A stretch of 64,000 bases of DNA from Rhodobacter sp. 24-YEA-8. Its GTDB lineage: Bacteria > Pseudomonadota > Alphaproteobacteria > Rhodobacterales > Rhodobacteraceae. The position numbers and the translations under genes are program-made. Where the stretch lies: the NCBI RefSeq assembly GCF_900105075.1, contig NZ_FNSK01000006.1, forward strand, positions 124,001 through 188,000, read 5' to 3'. Shown here in pieces: positions 45,520 to 54,873 of this stretch (position 1 is its first letter; every line of letters starts with the position of its first letter). The notes beneath the pieces are model-generated. The model was not told the origin of the DNA and did no database searches. It saw only the letters and a list, made by a program, of their open reading frames with translations.

Positions 45520-46686
45520 TCAATAGGCCCGACGGTAAAGGGCCAGCGCGGCCTCCTCGTCCACCGTGACCGGATTATTCTGCAGCAAACGTGTCTGCAG
45601 CATCGCGTCCCTGGCGAGCATTGGCAGGCTGTCTTCCGGCACGCCGACATCACGCAGGCGGCGTGGTGCGCCGGAGCGATCCATCATATCCTCCATAAAG
45701 TCGACAAAGGCAGCGGCACGGGCCTGCACGCCCTCCCCGGTGGGACCTGTCACCACATCTGCCAGTTCGGCATAGAGGGGTGCAGCGGCGGTCATGTTGT
45801 AGCGCAGGACCGGACCCAGCATCAGCGCATTGGTCAGGCCATGCGGAAGATGGAAATGACCGCCCAGCGGATAGGCCAGGGCATGGACCGCACCCACGGG
45901 GCTGTTGGAAAACGCCTGACCCGCGAAATTCGCGCCGATCAGCATCCCCTCGCGCGCGGCGCGGTCCTGGCCGTTCCGGCAGGCATTGACCAGATGCGCG
46001 GACAGAAGGCGCAGCGCTTCGCGCGCGAAAATGTCAGAGAGCAGGTTCTTCTTGTGACGGCTGGTATAGGCCTCGATCGCATGGACCATGGCGTCGATGC
46101 CGGTCGCGGCCGTCTGCACCGGCGGCAGGCCCGTCGTCAGCGCGGCATCCAGCAGCACCCGGTCCGCGTAAAGCTGTTGCGAGACGATGCCCATCTTGGT
46201 CGTCTCGCCCGTGGTAAGGATGGTGATATTGGTCACCTCCGACCCGGTCCCGGCGGTGGTGGGGACCTGCACCAGCGGCAGGCGCTGGCCGGTTACTTTC
46301 CCGATGCCGTAAAGCTCGGACAGGGGCTGTTCACTGACCAGCATAACCGCCACCAGCTTTGCGATATCCATCGAAGAGCCGCCGCCCAGCCCCATCACGA
46401 TATCCGCGCCGGCAGCCCGTCCCTGCGCGACACAGGCCATCAGCACCGCCTCGGGCGGGTCGGCGACCACATCGTCGAACACCGAAACCGCGAAGCCATG
46501 CGCCAAAAGCGAGTCCTTCGCCGCATCAAGCAGCCCGGCGTCATGCAGGAATTTATCCGTCACGATCAGCAGTTTGCGCGCCGGGAACCAGCCCGACAGC
46601 AATTCACCCATTCGGGCTGCACCGCCCCATTCCACCAGCGTCGAGCCGGGGGTATCAAATGAAAAGGCTTTGATCAGATCCGTCAT
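45520..46686 (-). CDS. Iron-containing (type III) alcohol dehydrogenase, possibly 4-hydroxybutyrate dehydrogenase-like
   Basis: 388 residues with the NAD motif GLGGGSSMDIAK near residue 100 and metal ligands in GIDAMVHAIEAY (Asp, His) and GAVHALAYPLGGHFHLPHG (two His). It interconverts an alcohol and an aldehyde. It follows the aldehyde dehydrogenase by 60 bases and is last in the same-strand series from the amide operon. Together the pair could oxidise an omega-hydroxy acid such as 4-hydroxybutyrate to succinate. That is inference from pairing. Confidence 0.88.
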   Translation of the reverse strand: MTDLIKAFSFDTPGSTLVEWGGAARMGELLSGWFPARKLLIVTDKFLHDAGLLDAAKDSLLAHGFAVSVFDDVVADPPEAVLMACVAQGRAAGADIVMGLGGGSSMDIAKLVAVMLVSEQPLSELYGIGKVTGQRLPLVQVPTTAGTGSEVTNITILTTGETTKMGIVSQQLYADRVLLDAALTTGLPPVQTAATGIDAMVHAIEAYTSRHKKNLLSDIFAREALRLLSAHLVNACRNGQDRAAREGMLIGANFAGQAFSNSPVGAVHALAYPLGGHFHLPHGLTNALMLGPVLRYNMTAAAPLYAELADVVTGPTGEGVQARAAAFVDFMEDMMDRSGAPRRLRDVGVPEDSLPMLARDAMLQTRLLQNNPVTVDEEAALALYRRAY

Positions 46687-46746
46687 CTTTCGTTCCTTCC
46701 CTTGAGGAAAGCGGAAGGGGGCACCTGGCCCCCGGGGGCTGGCAGC

Positions 46747-48192
46747 TCAGAACGCGCTGCAGAGATATTTCAGTTCGAGATAGTCCTCGATCCCGTATTT
46801 CGAGCCCTCGCGGCCAAGGCCGGATTGCTTGACCCCGCCAAAGGGCGCGACCTCGTTTGAGATCAGGCCGGTATTATGGCCGACCATGCCATATTCAAGA
46901 GCCTCCGAGACGCGGATCACCCGGCCATGGTCACGGGTGAAGAAATAGGCGGCAAGGCCGAAAATGGTGTCATTCGCCATGGCGATGGCCTCCTCTTCGG
47001 TGTCGAAGACAAAGACCGGTGCCATCGGGCCGAACGTCTCTTCGCGGGCGACGGCCATGTCCGGCGTCACGCCGGTCAGCAGCGCGGGTTGCAGATAAAG
47101 CCCGCCGAGGCGCTGGCCGCCGGTGACGAGTTCCGCGCCCTTTTCCACCGCGTCGCGGATATGGCTTTCGACCTTATCGATGGCCTTTGCCTCGATCATC
47201 GGGCCGACATCGGTGTCGGGCAGCATCCCATCGCCCACCTTCAGGCCCGCAATCCGTTCGGACAGACGCGCGACAAAGGCATCATGGGTGCCGCGCTGCA
47301 CCAGGAGGCGGTTCGCACAGACGCAGGTCTGACCGGCATTGCGGAACTTCGAAAGCATCGCCCCTTCCACCGCCGCGTCCAGATCGGCGTCGTCGAATAC
47401 GATGAACGGGGCATTGCCGCCCAGTTCCAGGCTCAGCTTCTTGATGGTGGGCGCGCATTGCGCCATCAAAAGCCGGCCCACCTCGGTCGAACCGGTGAAG
47501 GAAAGTTTGCGCACCACATCGCTGTCAGTCAGCACTTTGCCGATTTTCGTGGCCGAACCGGTGACGATCTGGAACACGCCCGCAGGCACCCCGGCGCGCT
47601 GCGCCAGCTCACCAAGCGCCAGCGCCGAAAGCGGCGTCAGATCGGCAGGGCGCAGGATCATCGCGCAACCCGCCGCCAGGGCGGGGGCCGCCTTGCGGGC
47701 GATCATCGCTGCCGGGAAGTTCCAGGGCGTGATGGCCGCCGTCACACCAATGGGCTGGCGCAGCACGGTGATGCGCTGATTTGCCTTCGGCGCCGGGATC
47801 GTATCGCCATAGACCCGCTTCGCCTCTTCGGCGAACCATTCGACAAAACTGGCGGCATAGGCGATCTCGCCTTTGGCTTCGGCCAGTGGCTTGCCCTGTT
47901 CGGCGGTCATGATACGGCCCAGATCGTCCTGGTGCTGCAACATAAGCTCAAACCAGCGGCGCAGGATCCTGCTGCGATCTGCGGCAGGGCGTGCCGCCCA
48001 GGCCTTTTGCGCCACCTCGGCCGCAGCGATCACAGCCGGGATCCCGGCGGGATCCATCTGCGGCACCTGACCGACCTCGCTGCCATCGGCAGGGTTGGTG
48101 ACCACAGTCATCGCGGCAGAGGCCGCACCGACCCATTCCCCATTGATCAGACAGGCGGATTTCAACAGGCCGGGGTCTTGCAGAACTGGCAT
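46747..48192 (-). CDS. NAD(P)-dependent aldehyde dehydrogenase, succinate-semialdehyde dehydrogenase-like
   Basis: 481 residues from MPVLQDPG (48192), behind AAAGGACG. ALDH motifs are complete: [34 protein letters not shown], the catalytic Glu in LELGGNAPF, the catalytic Cys in GQTCVCANR, and [14 protein letters not shown] and CVCANR are features of the GabD group. It begins 91 bases after the AmiR-like stop on the same strand. Confidence 0.92.
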   Translation of the reverse strand: MPVLQDPGLLKSACLINGEWVGAASAAMTVVTNPADGSEVGQVPQMDPAGIPAVIAAAEVAQKAWAARPAADRSRILRRWFELMLQHQDDLGRIMTAEQGKPLAEAKGEIAYAASFVEWFAEEAKRVYGDTIPAPKANQRITVLRQPIGVTAAITPWNFPAAMIARKAAPALAAGCAMILRPADLTPLSALALGELAQRAGVPAGVFQIVTGSATKIGKVLTDSDVVRKLSFTGSTEVGRLLMAQCAPTIKKLSLELGGNAPFIVFDDADLDAAVEGAMLSKFRNAGQTCVCANRLLVQRGTHDAFVARLSERIAGLKVGDGMLPDTDVGPMIEAKAIDKVESHIRDAVEKGAELVTGGQRLGGLYLQPALLTGVTPDMAVAREETFGPMAPVFVFDTEEEAIAMANDTIFGLAAYFFTRDHGRVIRVSEALEYGMVGHNTGLISNEVAPFGGVKQSGLGREGSKYGIEDYLELKYLCSAF

Positions 48193-48283
48193 TTTTCGTC
48201 CTTTGGGCAAACAGAGGGACAGCAACGAGCCGCCATTGGCACGTTGCGAAAGAGGTCAGGATCGGGTGGTAAACCGGCTGAAG

Positions 48284-48919
48284 TCAGTCAGGCGGATCGT
48301 GCGGCGGCCCCTGGCCGGATGTCTCTGCCATGATCCCGGCAATCACACGCTCTGCCGCAGCTTCGATTGAGATGCGGCCATCCATCGCGGCCTTTTGCAG
48401 ATAACGATGGGTCTGGCCCATTTCGATGTTGCGGACCCTGCAAAGCAGGGTCTTGGCGATATCGACAACGGAACGCGCGGCCTGGCGCTGTTCGGCGGCC
48501 GCGATCCGTTCCAGGTTCTTCCGGCGACGTTTCCAGATGTCCCGACTGATCATCAGATTGGTCAGTAGACCAAAGGGTTTCACCGGTCGTTCAATCACCG
48601 CAGCCGCACGCAATTCCAGTACCAGTTGCAGAGTCGAGGGATCCTCATAGCCGACAAGTACAATGATCGGCGGGCTCAGTTCGGTCAGGCTGGTGATCAG
48701 AACCCGGACATCGGCGCGCGCATCGGAATCGACAGTGACGATTGCCACATCGATATCCTCGGGCAGCCTCGCAGGGATCGGCCAGTCAAGACGCGGCAGG
48801 CAGCCAATACGGATCAGGTGGGTCATCAGCCCCTCAGCCTCGCGCCCGGGCGGCAGCAGCACCAGAACCCTGGTGCCTTTCAGATCGCTGATCTTTGGCT
48901 GGCCGCTGGGCTTAGGCAT
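48284..48919 (-). CDS. ANTAR-domain antitermination regulator (AmiR-like)
   Basis: 211 residues. A receiver-like N-terminal domain (VLVLLPPGREAEGLMTHLIR) lacks the usual phospho-Asp pocket. A coiled-coil (WKRRRKNLERIAAAEQRQA) and a C-terminal three-helix ANTAR domain (RYLQKAAMDGRISIEAAAER) follow. AmiR proteins bind leader RNA to prevent termination and are held inactive by AmiC. Its start overlaps the AmiC-like gene by 8 bases, the expected partner arrangement. The leader hairpins at 56264-56299 are the probable target. Confidence 0.88.
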   Translation of the reverse strand: MPKPSGQPKISDLKGTRVLVLLPPGREAEGLMTHLIRIGCLPRLDWPIPARLPEDIDVAIVTVDSDARADVRVLITSLTELSPPIIVLVGYEDPSTLQLVLELRAAAVIERPVKPFGLLTNLMISRDIWKRRRKNLERIAAAEQRQAARSVVDIAKTLLCRVRNIEMGQTHRYLQKAAMDGRISIEAAAERVIAGIMAETSGQGPPHDPPD

Positions 48920-50063
48920 GGCTGATCAGATCACCCCCAAAGCTGTGCTCGACCATATAGGGTTCGGGCTTTACCGGCGCTGCGGCGTCTTCGATCACTT
49001 CAAAGGCATTCCGGGCATTGACCCTGCCGATCCTAGGCCAGAGCCAGCAGTGATGGGTCGCAGCGTCAATGCGAACCTCGCCTTCGGGTGCAGAAAAACG
49101 CACATCTGCCAGCCGGGCCAGCACCGCATCCAGCGCAGGCAGCTCCGCCTGCCGTGCCGCCTGTGCGAAAAGATGAACCTGGAAATACGCGGCTTCTGCC
49201 CCGGAGGTCAGCGCGATATCCCCGCCAAAACGGGCCTCCATCCCGGCGCGGAAGGCCTGGCTTTCCGGGTTTTGCAAAGTGGAAAACCAGGGCGCCGCGG
49301 CAAGGAAGCCTTCGGACAGCTCTGCATCCATCTGTGCCAGATCCGCCTCGTTGGTCGCGAGGCTGGCGATCACCGCCCCCTCTGCCCGGCTGCGGGTGCC
49401 GGCAAAAGCCCGGTGAAGCCGGATCGTGTCGCTGCCGACCACGGTCGAATAGATCACATCGGGGCGCAGGGCCTCGATCTTTGCGATCACATCCGCCAGG
49501 TCGTCATCCGAGGCGCCGAAGGGCAGGTAAACCTCACCCACCACCTGACCCTCGGCCTGTTCGAACAGGTCGCGCATGATGCGGTTGGATTCATGGGCAA
49601 AGACGTAGTTATTGCCGATGAAGAAGACCCGCCTGCCATGATGGCGCAGCAGATGCCGCGCCAGCGGGACCGAGTTCTGGTTCGGCGCGGCCCCGGTATA
49701 GATGCAGTTCTGAGAGAATTCGAACCCCTCATAAAGCGTGGGGTAAAACAGCAGCGCCTCGCGGCTTTCAACGACAGGCAGCACGGCCTTGCGTGAATGC
49801 GACATATGGGTGCCGAACAGCACCCGTACGCCATGCTCATCGGCCAGCTTTTCCGCCGCGAGACGGTAATCATCCGGGTGCGGCCCGACGGGCAGCCGGC
49901 AGGGCTCCAGCGGCAGGCCGTTGATGCCGCCCGCCGCATTCACCTCGTCTATCGCCAGCAAGGTGGCGCAGGCCTGACTGTGTTCGACTGCCGAAGTCTG
50001 GCTCGTCTCTGAAAAGAGCAGTCCGACCGGCCAGCTTTCCCGCCGCGTATTGAGAAGCTGCAT
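48912..50063 (-). CDS. AmiC-like amide-sensing binding protein (cytoplasmic)
   Basis: About 383 residues, ligand-binding family of AmiC/urea-binding proteins, without signal peptide (starts MQLLNTRRESWPVGLLFSET). Conserved pieces are LAIDEVNAAGGINGLPLEP and NQNSVPLARHLL. A cytoplasmic binding protein next to an ANTAR regulator is the AmiC/AmiR pattern, where ligand binding frees AmiR. The ATG overlaps the amidase stop (TGATG); a GTG three bases earlier is possible. Confidence 0.88.
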   Translation of the reverse strand: MQLLNTRRESWPVGLLFSETSQTSAVEHSQACATLLAIDEVNAAGGINGLPLEPCRLPVGPHPDDYRLAAEKLADEHGVRVLFGTHMSHSRKAVLPVVESREALLFYPTLYEGFEFSQNCIYTGAAPNQNSVPLARHLLRHHGRRVFFIGNNYVFAHESNRIMRDLFEQAEGQVVGEVYLPFGASDDDLADVIAKIEALRPDVIYSTVVGSDTIRLHRAFAGTRSRAEGAVIASLATNEADLAQMDAELSEGFLAAAPWFSTLQNPESQAFRAGMEARFGGDIALTSGAEAAYFQVHLFAQAARQAELPALDAVLARLADVRFSAPEGEVRIDAATHHCWLWPRIGRVNARNAFEVIEDAAAPVKPEPYMVEHSFGGDLISHA

Positions 50064-51577
50064 CACAGCGTCTTCCAGTCAAAACCCGCTTCATAGGCCG
50101 CAGCCGCGCGGTAAAGCAGGGCCTCGGCATGTTCGCGCCCGACCAGCATCATCCCCACCGGCAGGCCTTCGGCCCGACCGCAGGGCAGACTGATCGCGGG
50201 CAGGCCCGTGGCATTGAAGGGCGCGGTATTTGCATTCATCTCCAGCGCGCGTCCGACCCATTCCGCCGGACCGCATCCTGGTTCGGGCAGTTTCGGGGCC
50301 TTGAGGGGAACGGTCGGCATCAGGAGCATATCGTAATCCGCAAGCACCGCCAGATAAGCCGCCTTGAGACGGCGGACCAGGTTCTGTGCCTTGCCATAGG
50401 TCTGCCCATGATACTGACCCCGGAAGTAATGCGCCGCAAGCAGAACCGATTTCACATCATCGGGAAAATCCGCCGCATGATCGCGCCAGTCGCTTTGCGC
50501 CCGCATCAGGCTGGTGACGTAAAGCCCCTTCCAGTTGGAGCCGTAATTCAGCCCTTCCATCTGGGCGACGGTGCCTTCGGTGGCAATCGGTGTCCAGATC
50601 GCATGGCCCTTGCGGTGCAGCGGAATTGAGACTTCGTCAACAGTGGCACCCAGCGTGGCAAGGCGTTCTGCCCCCGCCCGGACCGTCGCGTCGATATCGG
50701 GTTCGGAATTCGGCCAGCCAAAGCCCTCGGGGATAACTGCGATACGCAGACCTTTGGCCCCCGCCGCAATCCCTTCGCTGTAATCCGTGGCGGCTGGCAG
50801 TGCCTGCTGGCGCGGATCAAGCCCGTCCGCCCCGGCAATCGCGGTCAGAACCCGCGCATTGGTCGCGACATCTCCCGACATCACGCCCGCATGGTCCAGC
50901 GTCATCTCGACAGGCATCACCCCGGTATAGGGCACCAGCCCATGCGTCGGTTTCATGCCGACAAAACCGGCATAGGCCGCCGGGATCCGCACGGATCCAC
51001 CCTGATCGGTACCGATAGCGGCATCGACCAGACCCGCAGCCACCAGCGCCGAACAGCCCGAGGAAGACCCGCCCGCCGAGCGCGTCTCGTCATGGGGGTT
51101 GCGCACCGGGCCCTGCGCGCCGGTATGGCTGCTGCCCGAGACGCAGAAATATTCGCATTGCGCCTTGCCCTCGATCACCGCGCCGGCATCCAGCAGCCGG
51201 GTGACCAGCGTGGCATCCACGTCCGGCACATAGCCGCGCAGGCTGGACGCACCGTTCATCATCGGCACACCTGCCAGCATGACATTGTCTTTCAGCGCCA
51301 TGCGCAGCCCCGAAAGCGGGCCGCCGGGCCGCCCCTCAATCCGGGTTTTCACATACCAGGCGTTATAGGGGTTGTCTTCGGGGGCGGGGTAATGGCCGGG
51401 GGTGCGCGGATAGCGTACCTCGGGCAGTTCCGGGGTCAGCGCATCGACGATGGCGTAATCTTCGGCCACGGCCTCCATCAGGGTGGTGAAGGTCGTCAGC
51501 TCGTCTTCGCTCAGCCCGAGGCCCAGATCCTGATCTGCGGCCAGCATATCGTCGAAATTGGGTTTGCGGATGGTCAC
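50063..51577 (-). CDS. Amidase-signature family amidase
   Basis: 504 residues starting with GTG at 51577. The Ser-cisSer-Lys triad is visible: Lys in MALKDNVMLAGVP (near residue 92), cis-Ser and Ser in SAGGSSSGCSALV and GTDQGGSVRIPAAYAGFVG. It hydrolyses a carboxamide to acid and ammonia in the cytoplasm. It is the only catabolic hydrolase of the operon and sits between the importer and its sensor, so its substrate is probably the imported amide. Confidence 0.93.
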   Translation of the reverse strand: MTIRKPNFDDMLAADQDLGLGLSEDELTTFTTLMEAVAEDYAIVDALTPELPEVRYPRTPGHYPAPEDNPYNAWYVKTRIEGRPGGPLSGLRMALKDNVMLAGVPMMNGASSLRGYVPDVDATLVTRLLDAGAVIEGKAQCEYFCVSGSSHTGAQGPVRNPHDETRSAGGSSSGCSALVAAGLVDAAIGTDQGGSVRIPAAYAGFVGMKPTHGLVPYTGVMPVEMTLDHAGVMSGDVATNARVLTAIAGADGLDPRQQALPAATDYSEGIAAGAKGLRIAVIPEGFGWPNSEPDIDATVRAGAERLATLGATVDEVSIPLHRKGHAIWTPIATEGTVAQMEGLNYGSNWKGLYVTSLMRAQSDWRDHAADFPDDVKSVLLAAHYFRGQYHGQTYGKAQNLVRRLKAAYLAVLADYDMLLMPTVPLKAPKLPEPGCGPAEWVGRALEMNANTAPFNATGLPAISLPCGRAEGLPVGMMLVGREHAEALLYRAAAAYEAGFDWKTL

Positions 51578-51580
51578 GTC

Positions 51581-52285
51581 TCAGCCCTCGATCCCGATAA
51601 ATGCCTTGGCTTCCTCTTCCGATCCGGCGGCTTTCGGGTCGATGGTCTTCGACACGCTGCCCTTGTCGACCGCCAGAACGCGGTCACAGATCGACCAGAG
51701 GAAATCGATGTCCTGTTCGACCAGAATGATCGACAGGTCCTTTTCTTTGCGCAGACGGATCAGCACATCGATGATCTCGTCGCAGATATTGGGCTGGATG
51801 CCCTCGGTCGGCTCATCCAGCAGGATCAGATCCGGCTCGCCGCAAAGGCAGCGGCCAAGCGCCAGAAGCTGCTGCTCGCCGCCCGAAAGCATGCCCGCAG
51901 GGCGTTCGAGCAACGGCACGAGGCGTGGCAGGAGGTCCAACACCTCGGCGATCCTCTCGCGGGCGGCGCTGAATTTCTTCACACAGCCCATGCGCAGGTT
52001 TTCCTCGACGCTGAGCAGTTTGAAAAGCTGTTTGCCCTGCGGCACATAGCCGATCCCGGCGCGGGCGCGGGCCTGCACCGGTTTGGCCGTCAGCACCTGA
52101 CCATCCTTGCGGATCTCGCCTGACCAGTTCGGCAATTCGCCCATGATGGCGCGCAAAAGCGTCGTCTTGCCCATGCCGTTGCGACCGAGAAGCCCGATGC
52201 ACTCACCGCGACCAAGCGTCAGATCGACGCCGCGCAGCACCGGCACGCGGCCATAGCCCGATTTCAGCCCGGCTACCTCAAGCAT
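51581..52285 (-). CDS. Urea/amide-type ABC transporter ATP-binding protein (UrtE/LivF-like)
   Basis: 234 residues from MLEVAGLK (52285), since AAGGAGA lies seven bases upstream; earlier ATGs are too close to that site. Walker A GRNGMGKTT, signature LSGGEQQLLALGRCL, Walker B LILLDEPTEGIQPN. The EGIQP wording is typical of UrtE. It overlaps the UrtD-like gene and pairs with it. Confidence 0.93.
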   Translation of the reverse strand: MLEVAGLKSGYGRVPVLRGVDLTLGRGECIGLLGRNGMGKTTLLRAIMGELPNWSGEIRKDGQVLTAKPVQARARAGIGYVPQGKQLFKLLSVEENLRMGCVKKFSAARERIAEVLDLLPRLVPLLERPAGMLSGGEQQLLALGRCLCGEPDLILLDEPTEGIQPNICDEIIDVLIRLRKEKDLSIILVEQDIDFLWSICDRVLAVDKGSVSKTIDPKAAGSEEEAKAFIGIEG

Positions 52286-53009
52286 CGGCATTCTCCTTGC
52301 GGCCAAGATAGGCGGCCCGCACCTGCGGATCCTTTGAGATCTCGGTGAAACTTCCCTCGGCGATCACGGCGCCGCGCTCGAATACCGTGACGCGCTCGCC
52401 GATCAGGCGGATGAAATCCATGTCATGTTCGACCACGATCACCGCGCTGTGCTGCGTGATGTCGCGGATGATTTCGACGGTCTTCAGACTCTCGCTATGG
52501 GTCATGCCCGCCGCCGGTTCATCAAGCAGCGCGACCGCCGGCTTCATCGCCAGCATCTGGCCGAGTTCGACCCATTGGCGCTGACCATGGGCCAGTTCGG
52601 CACAGGCGCGGTGGCGCAGATCCCCAAGGCCGATATGGTCCAGCACATCGCTGACCACTGGCGCAACAGCGCGGCCGCGCAAACGCCGGCGCGCCGCCAT
52701 ATCGATGTTTTCCTGAACGCTCAGCCCCTCGAACAGGCTGGGCACCTGGGTCTTGATGCCGATCCCGAGCCGCGCGATCTGCCAGGGCTTCAGCCCCACC
52801 AGCGGCTTGCCCCGGAATGTCACCGCGCCACGCGTCGGCGCATATTGGCCCGAAAGCAGCCGGAAGAAGGTGGTCTTGCCCGCGCCATTCGGGCCGATCA
52901 GGCAGCGCAGCTCGCCCTGGCGCAATTCAAAATCAACCGCCCTGACCGCATCTACACCGCCAAAGCTGATGCCAAGGCCCCGGGCCTGAAGGATGATCTC
53001 GCCGCTCAT
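52278..53009 (-). CDS. Urea/amide-type ABC transporter ATP-binding protein (UrtD/LivG-like)
   Basis: 243 residues with Walker A GPNGAGKTT near residue 40 and Walker B VALLDEPAAGMTHSE. The signature reads LAHGQRQWVELGQML (a variant with AHGQ, common in UrtD). The second ATPase of the importer. Overlaps its permease by 4 bases. Confidence 0.93.
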   Translation of the reverse strand: MSGEIILQARGLGISFGGVDAVRAVDFELRQGELRCLIGPNGAGKTTFFRLLSGQYAPTRGAVTFRGKPLVGLKPWQIARLGIGIKTQVPSLFEGLSVQENIDMAARRRLRGRAVAPVVSDVLDHIGLGDLRHRACAELAHGQRQWVELGQMLAMKPAVALLDEPAAGMTHSESLKTVEIIRDITQHSAVIVVEHDMDFIRLIGERVTVFERGAVIAEGSFTEISKDPQVRAAYLGRKENADA

Positions 53010-53995
53010 GCACTCTGCTCCGCTTCAGCTTTGGGTTTGCGGCGCAAAAGCCCTGTGATCATCGGCACGATCCCCTGCGGCACCACGAGGACAAAGAAGG
53101 CGAGCACCAGCCCGAGCACCAGATTGACCTGCACCACCTGCTGCGTGCCCAGCTTCATCGTCGCCCATTGAAGCGCGATACAGCCCAGAATCGGCCCGAT
53201 CAGCGTGCCGCGCCCGCCCACGATCACCCAGATGATGATCTGTGCCGATTGCACAAGGCTGAAGATCGTCGGGCTGACAAAGGCGCCCCAATTGGCGAAA
53301 AGACAGCCGCCAAGCCCCGCCAGCGCCCCGCCCAGCGTAAAGGTGATCAGCTTCGATTGCGCCACATTATAGCCCAGCAGTTCGGCCCGGACCTCGTTTT
53401 CACGCACGGCGATGGCGGTCTTGCCGGGGGTCGTCTTCAGGTAAAGCGTGATGGCGACGATGGAGGCGACGATCACGATCACCGTCAGGCGGAAGATCTC
53501 TGCCGGATCAAGCGGCATCCCCCCCGGCCAGGCCAGCGTTGGAATGCCGGTCATCCCGTTGAAGCCTCCGAGCAGCGCCGATCCGATGCGGTATTGCGGC
53601 CCGGAGGTGGAGTTGATCAGGTTGAACAGGATCAGTGTCACCGCCAGTGTGATGACCCCGATATAGATGTCATTGATGCGGCCATAGAACATGAAATAGC
53701 CAAGCACCGCCGCGAAAGCTGCGGGCACCGCAACCGCGATGGCCAGCGCAGCTATGCCTGGGCCGAAATTAATCGCCCCCACAGCCCAGGCATAGGCGCC
53801 CAGGCCGAAAAAGGCGGCCTGGCCGAGGCACATGATCCCGCCTTTTCCCCAGACAAAGGCGAGGCTCAGTGCCAACACCGCCATGATGAGATAGGCGGTG
53901 AATTCGTAGATGGTGAACAGCTCGAGCCAGCCCGGGGCCAGAAGCCCCAGCACCAGAGCAGCGAAAAGCAACGCGGGTTGCAGGATGCGGGACAT
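53006..53995 (-). CDS. Urea/amide-type branched-chain-family ABC permease (UrtC/LivM-like)
   Basis: 329 residues with about eight membrane segments. Family motifs: LALSLAFVWGKGGIMCLGQAAFFGLGAY and VGGRGTLIGPILGC. Forms the pore with the UrtB-like protein. Confidence 0.93.
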   Translation of the reverse strand: MSRILQPALLFAALVLGLLAPGWLELFTIYEFTAYLIMAVLALSLAFVWGKGGIMCLGQAAFFGLGAYAWAVGAINFGPGIAALAIAVAVPAAFAAVLGYFMFYGRINDIYIGVITLAVTLILFNLINSTSGPQYRIGSALLGGFNGMTGIPTLAWPGGMPLDPAEIFRLTVIVIVASIVAITLYLKTTPGKTAIAVRENEVRAELLGYNVAQSKLITFTLGGALAGLGGCLFANWGAFVSPTIFSLVQSAQIIIWVIVGGRGTLIGPILGCIALQWATMKLGTQQVVQVNLVLGLVLAFFVLVVPQGIVPMITGLLRRKPKAEAEQSA

Positions 53996-54864
53996 CAGAT
54001 CGACCTCTTGAAGAAGCGGCCGGTGATGCCCTGCGGCAAGATGCGGATCAGCACGATCGCGGTCAGCAAAAGCGTAACCTCGCCGATCACCGGGGTATAG
54101 ATATAGGTGAAGATCTGCCCGACCGACCCAAAGAGGACCGAGGCGGAGAGGTTGCCGGCGATCACCGCCGCGCCGCCGGAAATCACCGTGATGAAGGCCT
54201 TAGCGATATAAGAAGCCCCAATCGTCGGGATCACCCCGGTCAGCGGCGCAAGGGCCGCACCGCCAAGACCTGCAAGGGCTGCGCCCAGCCCGAAGGTCAG
54301 CGCATAGATCCGGCGCGGTTTGCCGCCAAGAGCCGCAACCATATCGGCATTTTGCGTGGTTGCCCGCGCCTGCAGCCCGAAGGTGGTCAGCTTGAAGAGA
54401 CAGAACAGCCCGGCGAACACCGCCAGCGCCAGCATGATCAGAAAGATCACATAGCCGCTGACGGAGTATTCGCCGATGCTGACGCTTGGAAGCGGCGTCG
54501 GAATCCCCGTGGTCGTATTGCCAACCAGCATGGTCATGCCACCGATCAGCGCAAGGCTGATGCCCCAGGTTGCCAGCATGGTATCGATCATCCGCCCGTA
54601 AAGGTGGCGGATGACCAGCCATTCCAGCGCCAGACCGACAAGCCCCACCACCAGGGGCGCAAGGATCAGCGCGCTGATCCAGAAGTTCAGACCGGCATGG
54701 TTGGTGCCATAGATTGCCACATAGCCGCCGAGCATGAGAAACTCGCCATGGGCCATGTTGATGACTTTCATCATCCCGAAAACCACTGCCAGACCGATGC
54801 TGATCAGCACCAGAATGGCAATGGACCCCAGGATTTCGATCACGAGGACGGACGCGAAATCCAT
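53995..54864 (-). CDS. Urea/amide-type branched-chain-family ABC permease (UrtB/LivH-like)
   Basis: 289 residues with about eight membrane segments, the LivH-type GLAVVFGMMKVINMAHGEFLMLGGY near the N-terminus and the EAA-like loop region later. Its start codon shares a base with nothing upstream; the binding-protein gene ends 9 bases before. Confidence 0.93.
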   Translation of the reverse strand: MDFASVLVIEILGSIAILVLISIGLAVVFGMMKVINMAHGEFLMLGGYVAIYGTNHAGLNFWISALILAPLVVGLVGLALEWLVIRHLYGRMIDTMLATWGISLALIGGMTMLVGNTTTGIPTPLPSVSIGEYSVSGYVIFLIMLALAVFAGLFCLFKLTTFGLQARATTQNADMVAALGGKPRRIYALTFGLGAALAGLGGAALAPLTGVIPTIGASYIAKAFITVISGGAAVIAGNLSASVLFGSVGQIFTYIYTPVIGEVTLLLTAIVLIRILPQGITGRFFKRSI

Positions 54865-54873
54865 GCTTTTTCC